Source: Pseudomonadales bacterium (GTDB taxonomy: Bacteria > Pseudomonadota > Gammaproteobacteria > Pseudomonadales > Pseudohongiellaceae). From it: a stretch of 6,060 nt of DNA. Made by a program: the position numbers and the translations under genes. Position 1 is the first letter of the stretch; each line of letters begins with the position of its first letter. Location: NCBI GenBank assembly GCA_022360535.1, contig JAKSCP010000116.1:1-6060 (forward strand). Direction: 5' to 3'. Of the stretch, positions 1 through 5,801 are shown in pieces. Under the pieces are notes generated by a model. It was given only the letters and a program-made list of their open reading frames with translations, made no database searches and was not told the DNA's origin.

Positions 1-1455
1 ACCGCGCTGCCGTCTGCGCTATTCTCCCAGTCACGGTCGAATTTGAATGAGCTGTTAATCCCGGAGTTATATGTCGGCGACGAGGGCGAAGAGTCAGATG
101 GCGCCATGTATCGGCTGCGAGTTGCCGCAGGACAGCGCAGTTTTCTGCCGCAGTTAACCACCTCCACCTATGGCATCAACGGCGACTATCTCGGTCCAAC
201 TTTGCTCCTTAAGCAGGGCACCAATGTTGCCATCAATGTGACCAACGAACTCGATGAAACCACTACCCTGCATTGGCATGGGCTACATGTTCCGGCCGCA
301 GCTGATGGCGGGCCACATCAATCAATCGAACCAAATCAATCCTGGCAGGCTGATTTTGAAGTTAAACAAGCAGCGGGAACGTTCTGGTATCACTCCCACA
401 TGCTCGGCAAGACAGGAGAACAAGTCTATCGCGGTCTGGCCGGCATGATCATTATTGAAGATGAACGGTCGCCGCAGCTGGGCATCCCCCATCGCTATGG
501 CTTCGATGATATCCCTCTGGTTATTCAAGATCGCCGCTTCAACGCCAGCGGCAATTTTTCATACATAAGAAATCATATGGATGTGATGATGGGTGTGCAG
601 GGTGACACCATGCTGGTCAATGGAACCTACAACCCTGTGTTTTCCCCTAAAACAAAGAAAGTACGATTCCGACTACTCAATGGAGCCAATGCCCGCACCT
701 TTGTACTCAAGTTTGATGACAATCGCGAATTTGAACTGGTTAGTTGTGATGGCAGCCTGCTAAACACTGCCGTAAAACAACGTGAGGTCATTCTTTCCCC
801 ATCAGAAAGAGCGGACATTGTGGCTGACTTCAGCGACGGTAATCCGGTAAATCTCATTAGCGAACCTTTACCCGCCGACTCTCCTTTTGCCATGCGCGGT
901 ATGATGGGAAATATGATGGGCAGGCGTGGCCCACAGTCTCTGCAAATCCTCGCATTGGAACCTGAGTCTTTATTGGAGAACTCCGAACAGGTGTCGGCAA
1001 GCTTGGGTGAAATTGTGCGGATTCAGGAAGACGAAGCGGACCGGGTACGCCAGCTACGCTTATCCATGACTATGGGAATGCGTATGGGTCGCAGGCGTCG
1101 AGGTGGTATGGGCGGCGGCAACTTCTTCATCAATGATGAAACCATGCAAATGGATGTTATCAATCAGCGGATTCCTGTTGGCAGCACGGAGATTTGGGAA
1201 ATCGAGAATACCTCGATGATGATGCATCCCTTCCATATCCATCATAATCAGTTCCAGATTCTTAGTCGCAATGGCCGGGCACCAGAGGCTCACGAGATGG
1301 GTTTTAAGGATACGGTTAAAGTTGGCCCTGACGAAGTGGTGCGTTTTATTATGCGGTTCGAGAATTTTTCCGACTCTGAGAATCCTTATATGTACCACTG
1401 CCACATACTGGAACACGAAGACGACGGCATGATGGGTCAGTTTGTAGTTGAGTAA
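1..1455 (+). CDS. CueO-type multicopper oxidase, 5'-truncated by the window
   Basis: This is a three-domain multicopper oxidase that would oxidise Cu(I) or phenolic substrates and reduce oxygen to water, normally in the periplasm. All four copper-ligand motifs are visible: HWHG (nt 271-282), HSH within FWYHSHMLGKTG (391-399), HPFHIH (1225-1242) and HCHILEHEDDGMM (1396-1434). The last carries the type-1 Cys-His ligands and the axial Met region, and closely resembles CueO. Two Met-rich stretches (892-918 and 1066-1119) precede the third-domain motifs, as in CueO-like cuprous oxidases; the second is mixed with Arg and Gly. The frame is open back to base 1, and the 14 codons before the TTG at 43 look like coding sequence. 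The true start, with the expected Tat or Sec signal, therefore lies upstream. About 484 codons are visible, close to the length of a mature CueO-family protein. No copper-responsive regulator site is visible. The family is certain; the substrate is inferred. Confidence 0.95.
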   Translation, partial: TALPSALFSQSRSNLNELLIPELYVGDEGEESDGAMYRLRVAAGQRSFLPQLTTSTYGINGDYLGPTLLLKQGTNVAINVTNELDETTTLHWHGLHVPAAADGGPHQSIEPNQSWQADFEVKQAAGTFWYHSHMLGKTGEQVYRGLAGMIIIEDERSPQLGIPHRYGFDDIPLVIQDRRFNASGNFSYIRNHMDVMMGVQGDTMLVNGTYNPVFSPKTKKVRFRLLNGANARTFVLKFDDNREFELVSCDGSLLNTAVKQREVILSPSERADIVADFSDGNPVNLISEPLPADSPFAMRGMMGNMMGRRGPQSLQILALEPESLLENSEQVSASLGEIVRIQEDEADRVRQLRLSMTMGMRMGRRRRGGMGGGNFFINDETMQMDVINQRIPVGSTEIWEIENTSMMMHPFHIHHNQFQILSRNGRAPEAHEMGFKDTVKVGPDEVVRFIMRFENFSDSENPYMYHCHILEHEDDGMMGQFVVE

Positions 1456-1496
1456 AGTTAGTTGAGTAAATTTGGCCGAATAGTTAGTCGAGTAGT
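1445..1496. repeat. Short degenerate repeat at the convergent gene ends
   Basis: TAGTTGAGTAAA occurs at 1445-1456, overlapping the oxidase stop codon, and again exactly at 1459-1470. A decayed third version, TAGTCGAGTAGT, lies at 1485-1496. Each of the two exact copies repeats the oxidase stop context. The stretch between the two convergent stops (1456-1507) has no GC-rich hairpin with a T-run, so neither gene shows an intrinsic terminator there. Slippage duplication is the simplest origin. Confidence 0.6.
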
Positions 1497-1507
1497 TTGC
1501 CAGGCAG

Positions 1508-3190
1508 CTACGCGGTTTCCGTTTCTGATAGTCCAAGCTCAGCGATACTGATTTCCCGCATCTTATACTTCTGCACTTTCCCGGTAACTGTCATGGGAAA
1601 CTCATCGCTGAACCGAATGTAACGGGGCACCTTAAAATGGGCGATACTATCCCGACAAAAACTCTGTATCTCTTCTTCAGAAACTGCAGCGCCCTCTTTT
1701 AGCCCAACCCAGGCGATGATCTCTTCGCCAAATTTTGGATCGGGCACGCCGGTCACCTGCACTGACTCGATAGCGTCATGAGTCATTAGAAATTCTTCGA
1801 TCTCACGCGGGTATACGTTCTCACCGCCACGCACAATCATGTCCTTGATACGACCGACGATGTTTACATAGCCCTCAGCATCCATCACCGCTGTGTTGCC
1901 AGTATGCATCCAGCCGTTACTATCGATAGCAGCAAGAGTAGCCTCTTCATTCTCCCAGTAACCCAGCATGACGGAATAACCTCGGGTGCAAAGCTCGCCC
2001 ATTTCTCCCGTTGGTCTGATAGCACCAGAATCGGGATCGATGATCTTTACTTCCACATGGGGGTGCACTCTACCGACCGTACTTACACGTTTGTCCAGAG
2101 GAGCATCCACCCGTGTCTGGAAACTGACCGGACTGGTTTCAGTCATGCCGTAGGCAATCTCGACTTCAGTCATGTGCATGAGTTCGTTTACCTGTTTCAT
2201 GGTTTCCACTGGACAGGGTGCACCGGCCATGATGCCAGTTCGTAGCGATTTCAACTCATAGTCGGCAAAATCTGGCAGCGCCAATTCCGCGATAAACATA
2301 GTTGGTACGCCAAATAAGGCCGTCGCCTTCTCCTGCTGCACTGCATTGAGCACGGCTGCTGGCTCAAAGCCTTCGCTGGGATAGATCGCGCAGGCCCCGT
2401 GAGTCAGGCAACCAAGATTTCCCATCACCATGCCAAAGCAGTGATATAGCGGGACAGGAATCACCAGCCGATCCTGTTCAGTAAAGTTCATGATAGAGGC
2501 TACAAAGTAGCCGTTATTCAGGATGTTGTGATGACTAAGGGTGGCTCCTTTCGGAAACCCGGTGGTGCCGCTGGTGTATTGAATATTGATGGCGTCGTCC
2601 ATGTCTTGATCGTCCTGACGTGCTTGCAGCTCCTGGTCACTGACTGTGTCCGCCGGTTCCAGAAACCCTTGCCAGTCGTAGACTCCAGAATCTGCGGTAG
2701 ATGACATGGAAATGACCGTGGTGAGATTTGGAAATTTGTCCGAACGAAGTTGCCCCGGACTCGTTGTTGCCAAATCAGGGCAGAGTTCCAACAACATTCC
2801 CACATAATCAGAACTCTTGAATTGGTTCTGAATCACCAAGCCTTTACAACCGGATTGCTCGAGCACATAGGCCAATTCATGGGCACGATAAGCTGGGTTT
2901 ATAGTAACCAGGATAAGACCGGCTTTGGCAGTAGCGTACTGGGTCAGCAACCACTCCACATTATTGGGTGACCACACACCCACTCGATCACCCTTCTCGA
3001 ATCCCGCCGCGATGAAGGCTTTCGCCAAACGATCGACATGTTCAGAGAGTTCCTGGTAGCTCCATCGAATACCCTGATGAACTGAAACCACCGCTTCGCG
3101 CTCAGCAAATCTAGCCACCGTGCTATCGAAGAGCTGCGGAATGGGTGTGCCAAGCAACGGCTTGTCCGACATGCCGCTGGCGTAGCTCAT
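1508..3190 (-). CDS. AMP-binding acyl-CoA synthetase (ACSF2-like fatty acid-CoA ligase)
   Basis: This is an ANL-superfamily ligase that activates a carboxylic acid with ATP to an acyl-adenylate and then transfers it to CoA. The nearest recognisable group is the ACSF2-like short/medium-chain acyl-CoA synthetases, because the N-terminus SYASGMSDKPLLG has the typical opening of that group. Counting from the ATG at 3190 (560 residues, a normal family length), the phosphate-binding loop YTSGTTGFPKG is at 205-215 and YGMTETSP at 347-354. The hinge and A8 region, GRIKDMIVRGGENVYPREIE, is around 446-465, and the catalytic Lys in TGKVQK is 538. Oddly, the TGD motif whose Asp binds the ATP ribose reads TGN (Asn432, codon at 1895-1897). 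The frame is open up to 3325. The ATG at 3190 was chosen for family agreement and an AAGGA about 11 bases upstream; an in-frame ATG at 3211 is the main alternative. It is transcribed alone, divergent from the propeller gene. The acyl substrate cannot be told from sequence. Confidence 0.93.
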   Translation of the reverse strand: MSYASGMSDKPLLGTPIPQLFDSTVARFAEREAVVSVHQGIRWSYQELSEHVDRLAKAFIAAGFEKGDRVGVWSPNNVEWLLTQYATAKAGLILVTINPAYRAHELAYVLEQSGCKGLVIQNQFKSSDYVGMLLELCPDLATTSPGQLRSDKFPNLTTVISMSSTADSGVYDWQGFLEPADTVSDQELQARQDDQDMDDAINIQYTSGTTGFPKGATLSHHNILNNGYFVASIMNFTEQDRLVIPVPLYHCFGMVMGNLGCLTHGACAIYPSEGFEPAAVLNAVQQEKATALFGVPTMFIAELALPDFADYELKSLRTGIMAGAPCPVETMKQVNELMHMTEVEIAYGMTETSPVSFQTRVDAPLDKRVSTVGRVHPHVEVKIIDPDSGAIRPTGEMGELCTRGYSVMLGYWENEEATLAAIDSNGWMHTGNTAVMDAEGYVNIVGRIKDMIVRGGENVYPREIEEFLMTHDAIESVQVTGVPDPKFGEEIIAWVGLKEGAAVSEEEIQSFCRDSIAHFKVPRYIRFSDEFPMTVTGKVQKYKMREISIAELGLSETETA

Positions 3191-3201
3191 TGTGATCAGA
3201 T

Positions 3202-3223
3202 TCCTTGCCATATCCTTGCCATA
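3202..3223. repeat. Perfect tandem 11-bp repeat containing the ligase ribosome binding site
   Basis: TCCTTGCCATA is repeated twice head to tail (3202-3212 and 3213-3223). On the minus strand this is TATGGCAAGGA twice, so both an AAGGA Shine-Dalgarno-like element and an ATG are duplicated just upstream of the ligase. The copy nearer the gene places AAGGA about 11 bases from the ATG at 3190. The farther copy sits only one base from the in-frame ATG at 3211, too close to serve it well. Confidence 0.75.
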
Positions 3224-3235
3224 ACAGTTCAGAGT

Positions 3236-3284
3236 CAGAATTCTAGATGACAGTCTACCGCAAAAGAATTCTGTGCATGTAGAC
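3236..3284. promoter_or_regulatory. Interleaved dyads, possible operator or leader structure
   Basis: CAGAATTCT (3236-3244) faces AGAATTCTG (3265-3273) as a perfect 9-bp inverted repeat. The core AGAATTCT is itself palindromic, so it also appears as two direct 8-bp sites 28 bases apart. Interleaved with it, GTCTAC (3253-3258) faces GTAGAC (3279-3284). Both lie between the putative minus-strand -10 element and the ligase start, so they could be a downstream operator or a folded 5' leader. No regulator gene is present in the window to match them. Confidence 0.4.
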
Positions 3285-3404
3285 CTGGATTGTAGCGGAT
3301 AGAGAGCGAAAACCACTCTACCCAAGCCCGGATTTCATGATAGCTTGACCAATCCGGCGATGCAGTCCAATTCTCGTGCCATCAGACGCTATGGAGCTGA
3401 AACT

Positions 3405-4592
3405 ATGAGTACAGTCAGACTATTAGTTGGAACACGCAAAGGTGCCTTCATACTCACTTCCGATGAAGCACGTCAAAACTGGCAAATCGATGGTCCCCAT
3501 TTCGCAGGTTGGGAGGTCTTCCATATGAAGGGCTCGCCGGCCAACCCGGACGTCATTTATGCTTCCCAGTGTGAGGAGTGGTTTGGGCAAATCATTCAAC
3601 GGTCTGGCGATGGAGGAAAGACCTGGGAACAACCAGGAACACCGGCCGACGAACCAACAACCGATGAACAGGGAATGCCCAAAGGCGAGAGCAACAAATT
3701 CGTCTACGATACCTCCGAAGAAACCGGCAAGCCGTTAACAACTCATCAGTGGTATGACGGCACGCCGCATCCCTGGGAATTCAAGCGTGTGTGGCATCTG
3801 GAACCCTCGTTGCATGATCCAGACACAGTTTATGCCGGGGTCGAGGACGCAGCACTGTTCCGCAGTAGTGACGGAGCAAAAACCTGGCAGGAAATGCCTG
3901 GACTGAGGGGACACGGGCGTGGCGACGAATGGTCTCCGGGCGCCGGCGGTATGTGCCTGCATACGATTCTGCTGGACCCTACCAATGACCAACGCATGTA
4001 CGTTGCCATTTCTGCAGCTGGTGCTTTTCGCAGTGATGATGGTGGTGAGTCCTGGCATCCCATAAACAAGGGGCTGGTCTCAGATTTTATACCGAATCCC
4101 ACGGCCGAGATCGGGCACTGCGTGCATCGAATAGACATGCATCCGAGTCAACCTAACGTGCTTTATATGCAGAAACACTGGGACGTCATGCGTAGCGAAG
4201 ATCATGGTGACACCTGGACCGAAGTGAGTGGTGACCTGCCGTCGGACTTTGGCTTTCCAATCGCAGTACATGCTCACGAACCAGAAACGATCTATGTCAT
4301 TCCCATTCTTAGCGACTCTCTGCACTACCCTCCTGAAGGAAAGCTTCGGGTCTACCGCAGTCGCGGCGGAGGCAACGCCTGGGAAGCACTTACCAGTGGT
4401 CTGCCACAGGAGCACTGTTATGTGAATATCCTACGGGATGCGATGTGTGTAGACACTTTGGATTCCTGCGGCATCTACTTCGGAACCACCGGCGGACAAG
4501 TGTACTGCTCAGCGGACAGCGGAGATAACTGGACAGCAATAGTGAGAGATCTGCCACCAGTCCTTTCGGTCGAAGTACAAACCCTGAGCTAA
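3405..4592 (+). CDS. Asp-box (BNR/sialidase-like) beta-propeller protein, cytoplasmic
   Basis: This 395-residue protein is built from repeated Asp-box hairpins (S-x-D-x-G-x-T/S-W). Clear copies are SGDGGKTW (67-74), SSDGAKTW (154-161), SDDGGESW (210-217), SEDHGDTW (264-271) and SADSGDNW (369-376), with a degenerate SRGGGNAW at 319-326. Asp boxes mark the turns of six- or seven-bladed propellers in sialidases and the VPS10/YCF48-like groups. It has no signal peptide, and no sialidase FRIP motif was seen, so glycosidase activity is not supported; a binding or scaffold role, or an unknown enzyme, is equally possible. The opening STVRLLVGTRKGAFIL is typical of bacterial WD40/YVTN/BNR-like proteins. 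The start at 3405 has GGAG eight bases upstream; the longer in-frame TTG start at 3345 lacks this and would add a non-family-like tail. It is almost certainly co-transcribed with the MoaD-like gene four bases downstream. Confidence 0.88.
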   Translation: MSTVRLLVGTRKGAFILTSDEARQNWQIDGPHFAGWEVFHMKGSPANPDVIYASQCEEWFGQIIQRSGDGGKTWEQPGTPADEPTTDEQGMPKGESNKFVYDTSEETGKPLTTHQWYDGTPHPWEFKRVWHLEPSLHDPDTVYAGVEDAALFRSSDGAKTWQEMPGLRGHGRGDEWSPGAGGMCLHTILLDPTNDQRMYVAISAAGAFRSDDGGESWHPINKGLVSDFIPNPTAEIGHCVHRIDMHPSQPNVLYMQKHWDVMRSEDHGDTWTEVSGDLPSDFGFPIAVHAHEPETIYVIPILSDSLHYPPEGKLRVYRSRGGGNAWEALTSGLPQEHCYVNILRDAMCVDTLDSCGIYFGTTGGQVYCSADSGDNWTAIVRDLPPVLSVEVQTLS

Positions 4593-4596
4593 CACC

Positions 4597-4893
4597 ATGA
4601 TTCGAATCGCGCTTCCCTATCACCTGCAGGTACTCGCCCACTGTGATAGCGAAGTGTCGGTCAAGGTGGAGGAACCAGTTTCGGTCTTGTCCGCTATTCG
4701 AGCCCTTGAATCCCGATTCCCTATGCTTAAGGGCACGATCATCGACCACCACACAGGACAACGCCGACCCAAGATTCGATTCTTTGCCTGCGCGCAGGAT
4801 GTCTCCCTCGAACCTTTGGATTCGCAATTGCCCGCGGCAATCGCCAGCGGCGAGGAACCGCTCATGATCGTGGGTGCGATTTCTGGCGGCTAA
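4597..4893 (+). CDS. MoaD/ThiS-family ubiquitin-like sulfur-carrier protein
   Basis: This is a 98-residue beta-grasp protein ending in ISGG. The C-terminal Gly-Gly is the hallmark of MoaD, ThiS and archaeal SAMP-type proteins, which are adenylated by an E1-like enzyme and then carry a thiocarboxylate or become conjugated. A MoaD-like layout is visible: an opening beta strand (MIRIALPYHLQVLA), a helix with VSVLSAIRALESRFP (about 28-42), and a late PLMIVGAISGG strand and tail (88-98). It is longer than E. coli MoaD (81 residues), with extra sequence around 45-75. The ATG follows the propeller stop by four bases with no clear Shine-Dalgarno, so translational coupling is likely. No molybdopterin, thiamine or E1-like partner gene is in the window, so the pathway it serves is unknown; the propeller is the natural candidate partner. 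Confidence 0.85.
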   Translation: MIRIALPYHLQVLAHCDSEVSVKVEEPVSVLSAIRALESRFPMLKGTIIDHHTGQRRPKIRFFACAQDVSLEPLDSQLPAAIASGEEPLMIVGAISGG

Positions 4894-4905
4894 GTATTCA
4901 GAGAA

Positions 4906-5658
4906 TTAACTCTCGCCTTCAAACAGTTCCCTAAACGGAACGTAGGTACGATCCATTCGTGGCACATCGGGATTGGTGATTTTGACAAACGGAATGCTCA
5001 GAGAGACCCTTGGGCCGTCCTGATTGCGTACTTTGTGAAACACTGCTGGCGGCATGTAAAACGCATCGCCTGGATTCAAATCAAACTCTCTCGCCAACTT
5101 TAAACAATCTGCTTCACTGTCCGCAGCCACTGCACGCACATCCGTAGATAACTCTTTGGTGGTTTCAAAAACCTGCCAATGGGTAGATCCGATAGCTTGC
5201 AAATAGAGTTTGTGCTGCGGGAAATCCCTGTGCGCATCGTATCCTGATGCATCGGCACGAGTAGAAACGTAGAGATGCAGATCCGCTTGTACAGAATCGT
5301 TGGGAAAGGCTGCTTCGACTGAATCAATAAGGGCAGCGATGCGAGGATTTATCTGGGACATGTTCATCATGAGAAAACTGTGCTTGTCCCTCAACATCTG
5401 CAACAACTCTGACTTACGTGTTGCAATTGCAGACCAGGCGAGCTGTTTGTCGATAATTTCGGCTCGGCGGCCACTGCCAATCATCTGCACCGGTGTGAGG
5501 TTGTTGCAGCCATCGTTGATGCGCAGCTCTATCTCTTCGAGGCTAATCAAGTCGGCAAACCGATCTCGCTCACCCCGAATCAGCATACAGGCACCTTTGG
5601 CAAAGTTTGCAAAGAACTGGTCTTTGCCAATGGGCGCAACTAACTCGTCGAAGTTCAT
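4906..5658 (-). CDS. JmjC/cupin-fold Fe(II) oxygenase-like protein
   Basis: This 250-residue protein has the double-stranded beta-helix core of JmjC/cupin-like oxygenases, related to bacterial ribosomal oxygenases and FIH. The metal triad is visible: HxD as His143-Arg-Asp145 (in SGYDAHRDFP) and a distal His208 in MPPAVFHKV. LNPGDAFYMPP (194-204) is the typical strand before the third ligand, and HKLYLQAIGSTHWQVF follows the HxD. The position after the Gly that usually carries the 2-oxoglutarate-binding Lys or Arg (GYK in FIH, GRR in RoxA/YcfD) is Thr159, so cosubstrate binding may differ. It is much shorter than RoxA and lacks a C-terminal winged-helix extension. The start at 5658 is forced by an in-frame stop three codons upstream, but has no clear Shine-Dalgarno. 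It is a monocistronic gene, convergent with the MoaD-like gene (12 bases between stops). The substrate, protein or small molecule, is unknown. Confidence 0.82.
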   Translation of the reverse strand: MNFDELVAPIGKDQFFANFAKGACMLIRGERDRFADLISLEEIELRINDGCNNLTPVQMIGSGRRAEIIDKQLAWSAIATRKSELLQMLRDKHSFLMMNMSQINPRIAALIDSVEAAFPNDSVQADLHLYVSTRADASGYDAHRDFPQHKLYLQAIGSTHWQVFETTKELSTDVRAVAADSEADCLKLAREFDLNPGDAFYMPPAVFHKVRNQDGPRVSLSIPFVKITNPDVPRMDRTYVPFRELFEGES

Positions 5659-5801
5659 TAGTAGTCAGTATTCATGGTCATAGCATCTCAATTATGACCT
5701 TGAACAATCAGAGATCAAGCCCACCTGCAGCGTGGACCTCCCGGCGTGCCAGTGTTAACTTCCACACACATAGTCGAATAAGAATCAAAGAGACCGCACT
5801 C
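5659..5801. promoter_or_regulatory. Divergent intergenic region between oxygenase and PQQ dehydrogenase genes
   Basis: These 143 bases separate two outward-reading genes and should hold both promoters. Toward the dehydrogenase, TTAACT (5755-5760) and TAAGAA (5779-5784) form at best a weak -35/-10 pair 18 bases apart. AAAGAGA at 5787-5793, eight bases before the ATG at 5802, is a modest ribosome binding site. Toward the oxygenase no convincing sigma-70 pair was found. A 7-bp dyad near the oxygenase end is listed separately. Confidence 0.4.
5676..5699. promoter_or_regulatory. GGTCATA-N10-TATGACC dyad, candidate operator
   Basis: GGTCATA (5676-5682) and TATGACC (5693-5699) are perfect inverted 7-mers with a 10-base spacer. 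Beyond one mismatched base on each side, CA and TG extend the symmetry. The half-site spacing (17 bases centre to centre) suits a dimeric DNA-binding regulator on successive turns. It starts 18 bases upstream of the oxygenase ATG and ends about 100 bases upstream of the dehydrogenase, so it could serve either gene. The regulator is unknown. Confidence 0.4.

Larger units (their letters stand above)
3191..3404. promoter_or_regulatory. Divergent intergenic regulatory region between ligase and propeller genes
   Basis: These 214 bases should hold promoters for both directions. For the minus-strand ligase, TACAAT (3294-3289 on the minus strand) matches five of six bases of a sigma-70 -10 box, but no good -35 is found at the right spacing. 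It would give a leader of roughly 90 bases. For the plus-strand gene, TTGACC at 3345-3350 resembles a -35 box, but the matching -10 is poor. GGAG at 3393-3396, eight bases before the ATG at 3405, is a good ribosome binding site and decides that start. The region also contains a tandem 11-mer and several dyads, listed separately. The promoter assignments are tentative. Confidence 0.45.

Noticed and set aside
43..45. TTG as the start codon of the multicopper oxidase
   Set aside because: The frame is open to base 1 with plausible coding sequence, and a start here would leave no export signal for a normally periplasmic enzyme. The gene is better treated as truncated by the window edge.
1060..1536. 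158-residue open frame on the minus strand over the end of the oxidase gene
   Set aside because: It mirrors the His- and Met-rich coding sequence of the oxidase, is rich in His/Thr as an antisense artefact, and has no recognisable domain.
3191..3325. 45-residue N-terminal extension of the acyl-CoA ligase (start at 3325)
   Set aside because: The extra residues do not resemble the family, and they overlap the repeat- and dyad-rich promoter region. Starts at 3190 or 3211 fit length and homology better.
3345..3404. TTG start adding 20 residues to the propeller protein
   Set aside because: The ATG at 3405 has GGAG at ideal spacing and begins the family-typical STVRLLVGTRKGAF; the added residues look non-coding.
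3405..4592. Annotation of the propeller protein as a true exo-sialidase
   Set aside because: Asp boxes alone do not make a sialidase; no FRIP motif or clear catalytic Arg triad was seen and there is no export signal.
4390..4827. 145-residue minus-strand frame across the propeller/MoaD-like junction
   Set aside because: It lies opposite two well-supported genes, shows no domain, and is an expected antisense open frame.
4901..4914. Possible bidirectional terminator GAGA-ATTAAC-TCTC between the MoaD-like and oxygenase genes
   Set aside because: Only four base pairs of stem, with no T-run on either strand; too weak to call.
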